The notes: generated from the letters alone by a model not told the origin. Positions 8,401 to 17,521 are shown, counted from the first letter of the stretch. The stretch is 40,236 nt of DNA from Myxococcales bacterium (GCA_025350815.1 JANXXE010000026.1:1-40236); one strand, 5' to 3'. Translations and numbers: made by a program.

Positions 8401-11400
8401 ATGGTCTGGCAAGGCAGAATGCATCGTTTCCCCCGACCGCCCCCGTGCATCCGCGTCGCCCTGCCGCTGCTGTGCGGCGCGCTTGCCCTGGTGGCGGCGC
8501 GTGCGTCCGAGGCCCGGGTCAACCCGCTGACCATCATCAAGCGGCAGATCCACAAGCCCAACATGCTGGTGGTCCTCGACACTTCCGGCTCGATGACGGG
8601 TGTACCGGGCAACGAATTCGAGTACGAGGCTGCGACGAACAGCTATCCGCTGGAGGTTGGTGTCGACTGCGACAACGGCGTGGACTGTCGCGCGGCGATC
8701 ATCCGATCGCGCTGCAACGGCACGGGACGGCCTTGCACCAACGCGGGCGACTGCCCGGGACAGATCTGCACCGTCCTCGGTGCCGCCGAGCCGCTCGGTA
8801 TGTGTCGGGCCGCCCAGACGCTGTGCGGGCGCGACGCTGATTGCACACAGGACGGCGACAGCTGCGGCGCGCCGGTGTCGCGGACGGTGATCGCCAAGCG
8901 ATCCCTATCGCGCATCATCACCGAGAACTACAAGATCATAAATCTGGGTTTGATGACCTTCTACCAGTCCGGGTATTTCCCCTACTACCGGGTTAACGCC
9001 GGCACGACGGCAACCACCGAAGCGCGCTTTTTCGGGCGCGGCGACAACGAGGACCGTGGCTGCTTTGACTCGCACCACGGCCCGACGCCGACCTGCGACT
9101 ACCAGGGGCTGACATACACCCTCGCACCGACGCCAAACAGCCAGTACGAGGTGAATCAGCGGGGCCGCAAGAGCTACCACGACATGAACTTCTGCGGTCA
9201 GTGGTGTGCAGTGCCGGGTATCGGCCTCGGCAAGTGGCGCGGCAGCTACTACGTGCGCACCACGACGGCCGGCAGCGCGACGACGACGCTGGTGCCACAG
9301 GCAACGTACACCGGCAAGAACATCACGGTGGGCGGCGTTCCGTATCGCTACTTCACGCCGCGCAATGACTACTACACCTACAACGCCCAGCGGGACCCGA
9401 ACATCAACCCACCGATACAGGTGCCGAACTGCGGGGCGTCCTGTAGCGCCACCTGTGGCGGCCGCTGGGACGATCAGCTGGCGCCCTTCCTCAATCCGAC
9501 GGCCACCGACGACACCGCCCGGACCAACGCCGACCGAATGTTGGACTGGATGGAAAAGGCGGCCAATGGCGGACTCGTCACCTACGGCGGAACGCCGTCG
9601 GGGTGCACGCTTGAAAACGATGTCACGCGCAGCCCGAACAGCAGCGCCTACGACTACATGTTCAAGGTCCGGACGGACGACACACTCAAGTGCCGCAAGA
9701 ATTTCGTGCTGTTTATCACCGACGGCGAAGCCAACGGGCCCGGGGACGACGGCTGCGATCTGCCCGCCTGCGCCGCCGCCGATCCCATCGCCGCGCACTG
9801 CACCTGCCGCGCCGTCAAGGCGGCCTGGCACCTGCGCAACAACGATCGCGTCCCCGGCGAAAAGCTGGATGTCCGCACCTTCGTCGTCGGCTTCTCGAAA
9901 GACGCCGCGTCCGGGGTGGGCAGGACCATCAACGACAACATCGCCCGCGCCGGTGGAACGGATCATTCATTCGCCGCCAGCAACGAAAGCGAGCTGGCCC
10001 TGGCCATCCAGTCCGCCATTTACGAGGCGGTCAAAGGCAGCTATGCGACGTCGCCCGCGACCTCGTCCTCCGGCACGCAGTTGCCCTTGACGATCCAGGC
10101 GGGCAAGTACGTCCTTGATTCGCGTGTCGATTTCCCCTCGTGGCAAGGGCACCTACTGGCCTACGACATTTCGTCGACGCCACCGACGCTGGCGTGGGAC
10201 GCGGCGACGCAGCTTCAGGCAATGAACTGGTGGGAACGCCGGGTTTATATCGGCATGCGCGACGGGACGGTCATCAAGGTAGACGTCGATTCCGGGACCA
10301 AGGCCGTCACGAACAAGGCGACGCTGTCCGCGCTGGGTCTGGGCACCAATCCCGACGAGGCCGAGCGCATCGTGCGCTTCATGCTCGGGGATCCGGCGTC
10401 GAAGAACCCCGCGATCCTGGGTGCGATCGTCAACTCGACACCCATCGACGTCGGACAGCCGGGCGACAGCCCCCTGCCCGGCGGGCACGAATTCTTCCTG
10501 GCGTACCGGATGCGCCCTGGTCTTACCTACGTTGGTTCAGACGACGGCATGTTGCACGCCCTGTTTACAAACCCGACCGCCGTTGCCGGCAAGACCTACG
10601 CCCCGGGCAGCGAAGCCTTCGCTTACATCCCCCACGACATGCTGCCGGTGATCACCAAGATCCACAGCCAGGGCGGCCAAATCGCGGACCCGGCCCAGCA
10701 CATCTTCGGGCTGGCGAATTCGGCCAAGGTAAAAAGCCTGTGCGTCAGCAACTGCACGGACGCCGCCAGCGCCGTGTGGAAGACCCTGCTTGTGATGCCC
10801 GAGGGATACGGCGGGTCGGACACCTTCGTTCTCGACGTCACGAATCCGGTCAGCGACGCCGGCTTTGCCGACCCACCCGTCGCGCCCGTGTGGCACACCG
10901 AGGACGCGTTCGTAAAGCCGACCTACGATGCGGCGATGGGACTCAGCGTGTCTTTACCGGGCTTCTTCTTCAACAAGACAGATACCCTGGACGACCATCG
11001 CCTTGTCTTCGCATCCGGCTACAGGACCGACGGTCCGGCCGACCAGGGTCGCCAGATCATCATCGCTTCGGCGGCCACCGGCGCGATCCTGGATCGCAAG
11101 ACGGCTGTGCCGCCCGGTAGTTGCGCGCAGGAATACACGCTGCTCGCCGACGTCGCCACCGCCAAGGACTTCGCCCGCGGCGAACGGGCCAAGTTACTGG
11201 GCGCCTACGTCGGCGACACCTGGGGCGGGCTGTGGCGCTATTCGTCGACGGGGCTCAGCTCGATAGCCAATCTCGGCTGCCAGGACCCGCTGCACTTCGC
11301 GCCGACCGTGGTCCAGCTTGATCGCGACGACCCGACCAATTTTTCGCGCGAGACGTATCTGGTCCAGGTCACGAATTCCGCCATGGATGAGGTGACGGCG

Positions 11401-11934
11401 GACTTTGCAGAGCCATCCAAGATGGTCATCATGAAGGAAAAGGCGGACATCAATGGACTGCCCGTCCCGGATCCGACCTTCGGCGCCGCCGGAAAGATCG
11501 TCCTCACGGTGGGGACCCCGGGCCTGTGCGGGCGCACCGGCCCCACCGGCGCCTGCGAGCAGGTCTTGCCCGCGAACGCCCGGCCGATGGGCACCCCCAT
11601 GGGGCTGCTCAAGCGCGACGGATCGGGCTTTCAACTGATGTCGCTGTGGTACACGCCCGACACCGCCGGCTGCACCAAGGGCAAGACCTATCTTGCGCTG
11701 CACGAGGTCGTCGGTGGTGCCGCGGTCCAAAAACAAGGGATGGAACTTGCCTTCGCCCAGGAACCCATCGCCAGCGCCGTCGTGGTGGCAGGACACATCT
11801 ACGTCGTAAGCTCCGCTGGCCTCGTCAATATCGGGGGCGAAATCAATGCCACCTACGTCACGGGCTCAAGCCAGTCGCCCACTTCCGGCGCCGGGAGCGG
11901 TCGCTTCAACATGCTCGGCTGGACCGAGATGTAG
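8401..11934 (+). CDS. PilY1/PilC-like protein with von Willebrand A domain
   Basis: An 1177-residue exported protein with a signal sequence (hydrophobic 'VALPLLCGALALVAARASEA', about 19-38) and an N-terminal VWA domain with MIDAS 'DTSGS' (D60, S62, S64) and a later 'FITDGEANGPGDDG'. A Cys-rich insertion of ten cysteines interrupts the VWA domain after the first strand (about 93-160). The C-terminal half is the PilY1/PilC beta-propeller: 'GLTYVGSDDGMLHAL', 'EAFAYIPHDMLP', 'VMPEGYGGSDTFVLDVTNP', 'LLGAYVGDTWGGLWRY'. PilY1 proteins act at the tip of type IV pili in adhesion and surface sensing. AAAAGG (8389-8394) lies six bases before the ATG. No other pilus genes are nearby, so the partner system must be elsewhere. 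The gene ends 14 bases from the end of convergent aroA. Confidence 0.85.
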   Translation: MVWQGRMHRFPRPPPCIRVALPLLCGALALVAARASEARVNPLTIIKRQIHKPNMLVVLDTSGSMTGVPGNEFEYEAATNSYPLEVGVDCDNGVDCRAAIIRSRCNGTGRPCTNAGDCPGQICTVLGAAEPLGMCRAAQTLCGRDADCTQDGDSCGAPVSRTVIAKRSLSRIITENYKIINLGLMTFYQSGYFPYYRVNAGTTATTEARFFGRGDNEDRGCFDSHHGPTPTCDYQGLTYTLAPTPNSQYEVNQRGRKSYHDMNFCGQWCAVPGIGLGKWRGSYYVRTTTAGSATTTLVPQATYTGKNITVGGVPYRYFTPRNDYYTYNAQRDPNINPPIQVPNCGASCSATCGGRWDDQLAPFLNPTATDDTARTNADRMLDWMEKAANGGLVTYGGTPSGCTLENDVTRSPNSSAYDYMFKVRTDDTLKCRKNFVLFITDGEANGPGDDGCDLPACAAADPIAAHCTCRAVKAAWHLRNNDRVPGEKLDVRTFVVGFSKDAASGVGRTINDNIARAGGTDHSFAASNESELALAIQSAIYEAVKGSYATSPATSSSGTQLPLTIQAGKYVLDSRVDFPSWQGHLLAYDISSTPPTLAWDAATQLQAMNWWERRVYIGMRDGTVIKVDVDSGTKAVTNKATLSALGLGTNPDEAERIVRFMLGDPASKNPAILGAIVNSTPIDVGQPGDSPLPGGHEFFLAYRMRPGLTYVGSDDGMLHALFTNPTAVAGKTYAPGSEAFAYIPHDMLPVITKIHSQGGQIADPAQHIFGLANSAKVKSLCVSNCTDAASAVWKTLLVMPEGYGGSDTFVLDVTNPVSDAGFADPPVAPVWHTEDAFVKPTYDAAMGLSVSLPGFFFNKTDTLDDHRLVFASGYRTDGPADQGRQIIIASAATGAILDRKTAVPPGSCAQEYTLLADVATAKDFARGERAKLLGAYVGDTWGGLWRYSSTGLSSIANLGCQDPLHFAPTVVQLDRDDPTNFSRETYLVQVTNSAMDEVTADFAEPSKMVIMKEKADINGLPVPDPTFGAAGKIVLTVGTPGLCGRTGPTGACEQVLPANARPMGTPMGLLKRDGSGFQLMSLWYTPDTAGCTKGKTYLALHEVVGGAAVQKQGMELAFAQEPIASAVVVAGHIYVVSSAGLVNIGGEINATYVTGSSQSPTSGAGSGRFNMLGWTEM

Positions 11935-11948
11935 CGGCCGGCCGTCGC

Positions 11949-13304
11949 CTACAGCGAAGCGCCCAGCGCGCGCAGAGTCCGCGCGAAAGTCGGGAAGGAC
12001 GTGCCGATGTCCTCGGTCGGCACTTCGGTCTCTTCCTCGCCGCACAGACCCAGAATGGCGGCGGCCATGGCGATGCGGTGATCGTGATCGGCCTGGGCGC
12101 GGCCGCCCTTGACCCGCCGATTCGCGCCAGCGCCCTCGACAGTGAAGCCATCCGGCGCGTCGGCCACCGCCACCCCCGCCCGCGACAGCTCGCGCCCGAT
12201 CGACGCTATGCGATCGGATTCCTTGATGCGCAATTCGTGCAAATCCGAGAACTGCGAAGGCCCTTCGGCCATTGCCGCAGCGACGGCCAGGATCGGAATC
12301 TCGTCGATCGACCTCAATGCCAGATCACCCGCGATGCGTGCGCCCTTCAGCGCCGAGGCCCGCGCGCGCACCGTCCCCACCGGCTCGCCCATGGCGTCCC
12401 CGGTGATCTGCACCTCAAGCTCGGCCCCCATCGCCCGCAGGGCGTCGATGACACCCGTGCGCGTGGGATTCAGCCCCAGGTTTTCAATGGTCACGTCGCT
12501 GCCCGGGACCAGCAAGGCCGCGACCATCATGAACGCCCCCGACGAGATGTCCCCCGGCACCTGCAAGGGGCCCGCGCGGAGGCGTCCGTTCCAGCCGTCG
12601 GGCTCCACCCGCACGGATCGCCGGGCCGGGTCGGCGTGCAAGGGCGCCCCCAGGTGGCGCAACATCCTTTCTGTGTGGTCGCGCGACAGCCCCGGCTCGG
12701 TGATCTCGGTTGTGCCCTTGGCGAAAAGGCCCGCCAGCACCAGGGCGCTTTTCAGCTGGGCGCTGGCCACCGGCAGGTTGTAGCGAATGCCGTGCAGGTT
12801 GCCCCCGCGCACCTGAAGGGGCGGGAAAATATCGTTCGGACGCGACGGATCGCCGCGCCCCTCGATGGTGGCACCCATCTCGCGCAGCGGCCGCGCCAGC
12901 CGACCCATCGGCCGCCGCGTCAGCGACGCATCCCCATACAGCGTGCTGACGAAGGGCTGGCCCGCCAGCAGGCCCGACATCAGCCGAATCGTCGTGCCCG
13001 AATTGCCGCAGTCAAGCGACTCGGCCGCCTGCCGCAAGCCCGAAATGCCGACACCCATCACCCGTGCGTTCGCCCCGTCCAGCGACACCGGCACGCCCAG
13101 CGCCGCCAGCGCGCGCGCGGTCGATACATTGTCCCCGCCCACACCAAGGCCGGTGATCTCGACAACCCCGTCGGTCAACGCCCCGAACAGCAAGGCGCGG
13201 TGGGATATAGATTTGTCACCCGGGACGCAGCAGATCCCACGTAACGGTCCCGAACGGCGGGGGCGCAACGGTCCGTCGGTGTTGTCGGCAGCTTCTCGGC
13301 TCAT
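11949..13304 (-). CDS. aroA: 3-phosphoshikimate 1-carboxyvinyltransferase (EPSP synthase)
   Basis: This enzyme of the shikimate pathway joins shikimate-3-phosphate and PEP to give EPSP on the way to chorismate. The product (451 residues, normal length) shows the family motifs in order: 'PGDKSISHRALL' (PEP-binding Lys), 'DCGNSGTTIRLMSG', 'ASAQLKSALVLAG', 'VPGDISSGAF', 'SIDEIPILAVAAA' (catalytic Asp), 'ELRIKESDR' and 'DHDHRIAMA'. In the GNSGTTIRL loop, the position equivalent to E. coli Pro101 is Leu, while the Gly that is Ala in glyphosate-tolerant class II enzymes is retained. ATG at 13304 lies one base after the stop of the upstream gene. It is the last gene of a minus-strand group that also contains tyrA. 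Confidence 0.97.
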   Translation of the reverse strand: MSREAADNTDGPLRPRRSGPLRGICCVPGDKSISHRALLFGALTDGVVEITGLGVGGDNVSTARALAALGVPVSLDGANARVMGVGISGLRQAAESLDCGNSGTTIRLMSGLLAGQPFVSTLYGDASLTRRPMGRLARPLREMGATIEGRGDPSRPNDIFPPLQVRGGNLHGIRYNLPVASAQLKSALVLAGLFAKGTTEITEPGLSRDHTERMLRHLGAPLHADPARRSVRVEPDGWNGRLRAGPLQVPGDISSGAFMMVAALLVPGSDVTIENLGLNPTRTGVIDALRAMGAELEVQITGDAMGEPVGTVRARASALKGARIAGDLALRSIDEIPILAVAAAMAEGPSQFSDLHELRIKESDRIASIGRELSRAGVAVADAPDGFTVEGAGANRRVKGGRAQADHDHRIAMAAAILGLCGEEETEVPTEDIGTSFPTFARTLRALGASL

Positions 13305-13305
13305 T

Positions 13306-14352
13306 TCACTTCGGCTCCCTGGTTCCCTCGGACACCGACGGCGCCTGGGCAGGTACCGCGGCCATCACTTCGTCGGCAAACGCCTTCACTTTTTCACTGA
13401 CCACATCGCGCTGGCTCTCGGACACGGACAGGGATCCTTCCAGCCGGGCCCCGTGCGTCGAGACATGCAGCTGTTCCATTATCAGGTCCAGGCCCAGCGC
13501 CGCCAGCGATCGCCGCGTCCGCAACTGGTGGACCTGTTCTTCCAACCGGGCCGCCAGGTCCACGGCGCCGCCCCGCGTCCCCGTCGCGCCGACAAACGCC
13601 ACATCCAGCGACGACTGCAAATCCAGGCGCGCCCCGAAGGTGCGCAGGTCAGCCGCGTCGCCCAGTTCCTGGGTCATCCGTTGGCGAATCTCGGGGCTGA
13701 TAGCCACCGCCAGTTCCAGGGCCGGTCGCCCGCTGCGCCGACCGTGGCCGTCGATCATCTCGCGCCGCAGGTCAGCCAGCCAGTCGGCACGACGCATGTC
13801 CGCGCCTTTCCCCGCCGCGCAGTCAATGGCCGCACGCACCGCCGACAGCGGCCCCGACACGAAGATCCGGTCGGTCGCAAATGCCACCGCTTGCTCGCCG
13901 CTACTGACGAGGGGGCGACCACGAAAGGTAGACGTCTGCGCGCCCGGCCAACGCCTGGTCGCAGCTTCGATGGCGTGTCCGACGTCAAGTCGGCCTTGCA
14001 TAACCAGCAATCCCGTCGTCATGTTGCCGTCGGCCGTGCCCGACCCGGGGGCTGCCACCATCACCATCTGATCGACATCGACCAGTTCATCGAAACCGCG
14101 GGCCGCAACGCGCGCCGCCGCCTGCCCCGCCACCGCCGGCGATCGCAGGACATCGCGCGTCCAGGGCGAGGCGCGCAGCTGGGCCAGATCGATCAGCAAC
14201 AGCACCTCGGCCGCTGTGGGCACCACGGCCAGCAGTTCATCACCCGCAACCGCAGCCACCTGCGCAACCGTCGGCGCGGGTGTCGCGGGCAGCGGGGTCG
14301 CGCACCCCGGTCCCAGCAACGCCAGCAGCGCCACGGGCCGCAGCGTTCTCAT
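13306..14352 (-). CDS. Exported protein of unknown function between tyrA and aroA
   Basis: ATG at 14352 overlaps the tyrA stop in an ATGA, so this gene (348 residues) is probably translationally coupled; the open frame extends to 14379, but that would lie further inside tyrA. It opens 'MRTLRPVALLALLGPGCATP', a short signal with a poor lipobox (G-P-G-C), so a lipoprotein is possible. The rest is predicted soluble: 'LIDLAQLRASPWTRDVL', then 'FDELVDVDQMVMVAAPGSG', later 'GRPLVSSGEQAVAFATDRIFVSGPLSAVR'. This pattern is common in myxobacterial proteins that compare an internal per-residue quantity, but no domain is recognised with certainty. Its position between two aromatic amino-acid biosynthesis genes does not by itself assign it to that pathway. 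Confidence 0.7.
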   Translation of the reverse strand: MRTLRPVALLALLGPGCATPLPATPAPTVAQVAAVAGDELLAVVPTAAEVLLLIDLAQLRASPWTRDVLRSPAVAGQAAARVAARGFDELVDVDQMVMVAAPGSGTADGNMTTGLLVMQGRLDVGHAIEAATRRWPGAQTSTFRGRPLVSSGEQAVAFATDRIFVSGPLSAVRAAIDCAAGKGADMRRADWLADLRREMIDGHGRRSGRPALELAVAISPEIRQRMTQELGDAADLRTFGARLDLQSSLDVAFVGATGTRGGAVDLAARLEEQVHQLRTRRSLAALGLDLIMEQLHVSTHGARLEGSLSVSESQRDVVSEKVKAFADEVMAAVPAQAPSVSEGTREPK

Positions 14353-15230
14353 CCGACCTTGACCACCCGCTTGCGGCAATCGCGGGCCGCCGACAGCAAC
14401 TGTTCCGCCGTGCGCGCGTCGCCGTCCTCTATCGCCTGACGCAACTGGGCCACCCGACGCTCAAGCCCGCGCACAAGGGGCAAGAGGTGTGTGCGATTTT
14501 CCAGGAAGATGTCACGCCACACGGCCGGGTTCGAAGCGGCGACGCGCGTCGTATCCCGCAGGCTGGTCGGGGGCGACGACGGCGGCGTCATCGATTCGAT
14601 CATGTCCGCCACATCTATCAGACTGCCCGCCAGGGAAAACGCCGCGACGTGGGGCAGGTGGCTGGCGGCCGCCATGAAGGCGTCGTGGCGGTCCGGATCC
14701 ATCCGGATCACCGATGACCCTATGGCCTGCCAGAAGCGCGAAGCGGCTTGGACCGCCTCCGCGGTCGCCCGCGGCCCCGGACAGATCAAGCACGGCTTGC
14801 CGACGAAAAGGTCGGCCTCCGCGGCCTCGGGCCCCGACTGTTCGGTACCGGCCAGGGGGTGGCAGCCCACGAAACGCCCCGCCAGCCCCGTGGCCTCGAT
14901 CGCCCGGACGACAGGGGCCTTGACGCTGCCAATATCGAAGACCAGCGCGGTGGCATCGACGGCGTCCGCGATGGCAGTCGCGGTCTGGGCCAGGCTGCGC
15001 ACGGGCCCGCCCAGGACGACAATCTGCGCCCCGCGAACGGCCTCGACCGGATCGGCGGCCAACTCGTCGACGATGCCCCGCCGCCGCGCCACGGCCGCGG
15101 CCGCGGGATCCAGGTCGAACCCGATGACCGGCCCCGCCAGACCCGCCTTGCGCGCCGCCAGGGCCAGCGAGCCCCCCATATACCCAACGCCCAGGATCGC
15201 CAGGCGGACGGACAGGTTGGCAGGGGCCAT
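14349..15230 (-). CDS. tyrA: Prephenate dehydrogenase
   Basis: This enzyme oxidatively decarboxylates prephenate to 4-hydroxyphenylpyruvate with NAD(P)+ in tyrosine synthesis. The 293-residue product has an N-terminal Rossmann fold with 'GVGYMGGSLA' (14-23) and acidic 'GFDLD' after beta-2, suggesting NAD+ preference. It carries the family signature 'GCHPLAGTEQSG' (H124 region) and 'HDAFMAAASHLPHVAAFSLA' of the helical dimerisation domain, then 'RDTTRVAASNPAVWRDIFLENR'. There is no chorismate mutase or ACT domain, so it is the monofunctional form. ATG at 15230 lies nine bases after the stop of the upstream outer-membrane protein gene. The stop overlaps the next gene's start (ATGA). Confidence 0.95.
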   Translation of the reverse strand: MAPANLSVRLAILGVGYMGGSLALAARKAGLAGPVIGFDLDPAAAAVARRRGIVDELAADPVEAVRGAQIVVLGGPVRSLAQTATAIADAVDATALVFDIGSVKAPVVRAIEATGLAGRFVGCHPLAGTEQSGPEAAEADLFVGKPCLICPGPRATAEAVQAASRFWQAIGSSVIRMDPDRHDAFMAAASHLPHVAAFSLAGSLIDVADMIESMTPPSSPPTSLRDTTRVAASNPAVWRDIFLENRTHLLPLVRGLERRVAQLRQAIEDGDARTAEQLLSAARDCRKRVVKVG

Positions 15231-15239
15231 GGCGGGCTT

Positions 15240-15890
15240 CTACTTGAACGGCTCGAAGTGCGCGCGCAGGGACAGCAAAGCCATGACATGCATCCCGTGC
15301 GACTGGTTCGCACCCACGTTCGCAGGCGCGTCCCCGCCGGCAAAAAAGAAATGATAGCCGGGAATGACTTCCAGCCCGATGCTGAACACGTCCCCGAGGT
15401 GCTGGTCCAGCGCGACGGTCGCCTGACCCACGAACCCCTTGTCCGATACTTGTCGGTTGTCGAGCGGCGGGTCCACAGGCCGGTGCGTTCCCAGGGCCGC
15501 CCCACCCGCCAGGCCCAGGCGCAGGTAGGTCTGCGGCTTTTTCCGACCATCGACGGCGATCTCACCGTCGAAACCAAGCAGAAACTGCGTCAACGTTCCG
15601 GCCGGCCCAGCCGTATCGAAAAGCTGCGTGAAGTTTATCGACGCGTTCAGTAGCAGCAGCTCGATGCCGATTTCGGCGCCCATCCCGGGTCCATGCACCG
15701 TCTTGAAAAAGTCGGACGCCTCCGGGTTGATATCGTTGAGACCCCAGCCCAACACGCCCCCGCCGCGCGCGGCGGCATAGACGTCCAGAAGCTTGGCCTC
15801 GGCCGGCCGGGGCGATGCCGTCGCCACAAGCCCGACCAGCAGGCAGGTGATCCCAGTGCGATTGGCCAGCAGGGCCGTGATCTTCTTCAT
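15240..15890 (-). CDS. Outer-membrane beta-barrel protein of unknown function
   Basis: The product has 216 residues: a signal peptide ('MKKITALLANRTGITCLLVG' then cleavage near 'RPAEA'), then alternating hydrophobic/polar strands rich in Gly and aromatic residues ('FLLGFDGEIAVDGRKKPQTY', 'LRLGLAGGAALG', 'FSIGLEVIPGYHFFFAGG') ending 'LLSLRAHFEPFK'. A terminal aromatic close to the end, strand periodicity and size fit an eight-stranded OmpA/OmpW-like barrel. Its ATG overlaps the stop of the glutaredoxin lipoprotein gene by four bases (ATGA), so the two are coupled. No conserved family is recognised. Confidence 0.7.
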   Translation of the reverse strand: MKKITALLANRTGITCLLVGLVATASPRPAEAKLLDVYAAARGGGVLGWGLNDINPEASDFFKTVHGPGMGAEIGIELLLLNASINFTQLFDTAGPAGTLTQFLLGFDGEIAVDGRKKPQTYLRLGLAGGAALGTHRPVDPPLDNRQVSDKGFVGQATVALDQHLGDVFSIGLEVIPGYHFFFAGGDAPANVGANQSHGMHVMALLSLRAHFEPFK

Positions 15891-16660
15891 GTGGATTCTC
15901 CCAGCAAGGTCTCCAAGCGCGCCTTATCGAAACCCACCAACAGCCGGCCCCGCACCTCGAGAACCGGCACACGATCCGCGGGCACACCCAGCTTCGCCGC
16001 CTTGCCGGCCAGTTCCCGCGCGGCCGCCGGATCGCGTTCGATGTCCTTGTCGGCGAACGGAATCTTTCGCGCGCTCAGGTACTGCCGCGCTTGCCGGCAG
16101 GCCCCACACCACGACGTGCCATAGATCGTCACGACCGGGGCACCCGTGGGCGCGCCCCCTTGCCCGCCGGCTCCGGTGGGGGCCTCGTCCTGTGCATCGG
16201 ACGGACGGCCTGCGGCCAGCGAGGACGATTCCCCCGGCGGAAGTTGCGCCAGTGCGCCGGTCTCGAACGCCCCCCGCGACATGACCCGCGCGGCGACCTT
16301 TCCAGACTTCAACAGTTCCTTCAGATCTACTACGTAAACGTCTGCTCCGTCTTGTCTTTCATCCGCAGACTGCGTGGGGTTCGTCACCCGCACCAGCGCC
16401 CGCATATCCTCGGGAACCGCCACCGGTTTGTCCGTCGTCGCAAAGGTTCCGCTTGGCTCGACGTAGGTGAACAGCCAGCGCCCGTCCTTCAGGATCTCGA
16501 TCGGCGGCAGCGCGGCTTCCCGGGCCGACGGCGCCGCCGGGGTGGCCTTCTTGCACCCGGCCCCTGCTGAGACAAACAGGCCCGCGACGAACAGGCATGC
16601 GGCTGTCGCCACGGCGGCAGGGCGCGCCCGACCAAGCCGCCGTTTCAGTTCATCGACCAT
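15887..16660 (-). CDS. Predicted lipoprotein with C-terminal glutaredoxin domain
   Basis: The 257-residue product has an N-terminal signal with Lys/Arg, a hydrophobic core and a lipobox-like 'SAGAGC' (Cys36). The middle part (50-125) has an unidentified beta-rich domain ending 'DVYVVDLKELLKSGKVAARV', and a Gly/Ala/Pro linker follows. The C-terminal domain (about 174-257) is glutaredoxin-like: 'VVTIYGTSWCGACRQARQYL' with redox pair C185/C188, 'DIERDPAAA', cis-Pro in 'RVPVLEVRG' and 'LVGFDK'. Cys36 predicts a lipid-anchored envelope protein, so it likely acts on periplasmic disulfides rather than with cytosolic glutathione. GAAGG sits four bases before the ATG. It opens the operon-like series that continues into tyrA and aroA. 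Confidence 0.8.
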   Translation of the reverse strand: MVDELKRRLGRARPAAVATAACLFVAGLFVSAGAGCKKATPAAPSAREAALPPIEILKDGRWLFTYVEPSGTFATTDKPVAVPEDMRALVRVTNPTQSADERQDGADVYVVDLKELLKSGKVAARVMSRGAFETGALAQLPPGESSSLAAGRPSDAQDEAPTGAGGQGGAPTGAPVVTIYGTSWCGACRQARQYLSARKIPFADKDIERDPAAARELAGKAAKLGVPADRVPVLEVRGRLLVGFDKARLETLLGEST

Positions 16661-16718
16661 GACACCTTCATACTACGACCAGGACTCGAACGGCGGCAGC
16701 CCCTTCACTTCTTCTGGT

Positions 16719-17297
16719 TCACTTTTTCTTGGGCTTGCGCCGCGTCTCATTGAAGGGCACGGACTTGGGCGTCGACAGCTTCAGGACCGCCTGGTCAACC
16801 GCCTGCTTGATGGCCTGGGTCAGCACCTCGGTTAGCATCGTCGCGCCCTCTTGATCCAGGCGGCGCTCGGCCACCTCCGCCTCTATGCCGGCTTCACCTT
16901 CACCGGAAAATGCCAGCTTTTCCGTGGGCAACGTCGTGCCGAAAACCGAAACCTTTACGTTGAGCGCCAGTTGCTTGAGCCGGCCGCCCGGCTTGGGCGG
17001 CAGCAGCTCGCGCCGTATCTCATCGATGCGCAGAGAAAGACTGAACCCGTCGAGCCTGCGGCGCTTGAGCTCGGCCAGCAATTGACCCGGCTCGGTGGCG
17101 CCACCGACATCGGAGGTGAACTCTGACCGGGCCGCCAGATCTTTGGCCAGCAGGTCGCGGGCCGAATCCTTGACCGCCGCCTCCGTCGCGGGTGGGGCTT
17201 TGACCTCGACAACTCTGAAATAGTACCGGGGCGCTTTGGCGACCCCGTCGGCGGCCGCCAGCAGACCGACAAGGGCCACGACACTAATCGGGGGCAT
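16719..17297 (-). CDS. Secreted protein of unknown function
   Basis: A 192-residue product with a short signal ('MPPISVVALVGLLAAADGVAKA'), then a region starting 'YYFRVVEVKAPPATEAAVKD', helical 'ARDLLAKDLAAR', beta-strand-rich middle 'SLSLRIDEIRRELLPPKPGG' / 'LALNVKVSVFGTTLP', and a very basic tail ('RRKPKKK'). GAGGT lies five bases before the ATG, a normal ribosome-binding site. The shape resembles small periplasmic proteins that parse a numeric exponent or compute from two arguments, but I recognise no family. It lies 58 bases upstream of the glutaredoxin gene on the same strand; the gap shows no terminator. Confidence 0.6.
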   Translation of the reverse strand: MPPISVVALVGLLAAADGVAKAPRYYFRVVEVKAPPATEAAVKDSARDLLAKDLAARSEFTSDVGGATEPGQLLAELKRRRLDGFSLSLRIDEIRRELLPPKPGGRLKQLALNVKVSVFGTTLPTEKLAFSGEGEAGIEAEVAERRLDQEGATMLTEVLTQAIKQAVDQAVLKLSTPKSVPFNETRRKPKKK

Positions 17298-17332
17298 CGA
17301 TTACCTCACCCGAGATTGTATACTTGTTGGCC

Positions 17333-17521
17333 TTGAAGCGAGACCCGCAATCACAGGCCGGGCCCCCGCCCCCGACGGGGTCGCCACGCGTCCCGCCGGT
17401 CCCATTGGTCGCCCTGGGCATGATTTTTCTGGCCGTCGTCGGCGTGGTGGCGGTGTTCGGCGAATCCCTCATGGGCCTTTCGACCCCAAACCCGTCGGTC
17501 TCACCGCGCCAAGACCCTTGA
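17333..17521 (+). CDS. Possible small single-pass membrane protein
   Basis: Up to 65 codons in frame from TTG at 17324; TTG at 17333 is about nine bases after a TATACT box (17319-17324) and gives 62 residues. The product has a basic Pro-rich N-terminus, one hydrophobic helix ('PLVALGMIFLAVVGVVAVF') and a short polar tail. The helix is convincing, but no ATG or GTG start or ribosome-binding site exists. Its end overlaps the -35 box of the next gene's promoter. Confidence 0.4.
   Translation: MKRDPQSQAGPPPPTGSPRVPPVPLVALGMIFLAVVGVVAVFGESLMGLSTPNPSVSPRQDP

Noticed and set aside
12865-14439. Plus-strand open frame of 524 codons over aroA and its neighbours
   Set aside because: It is a shadow of the minus-strand genes with low-complexity Arg/Pro/Ser translation.
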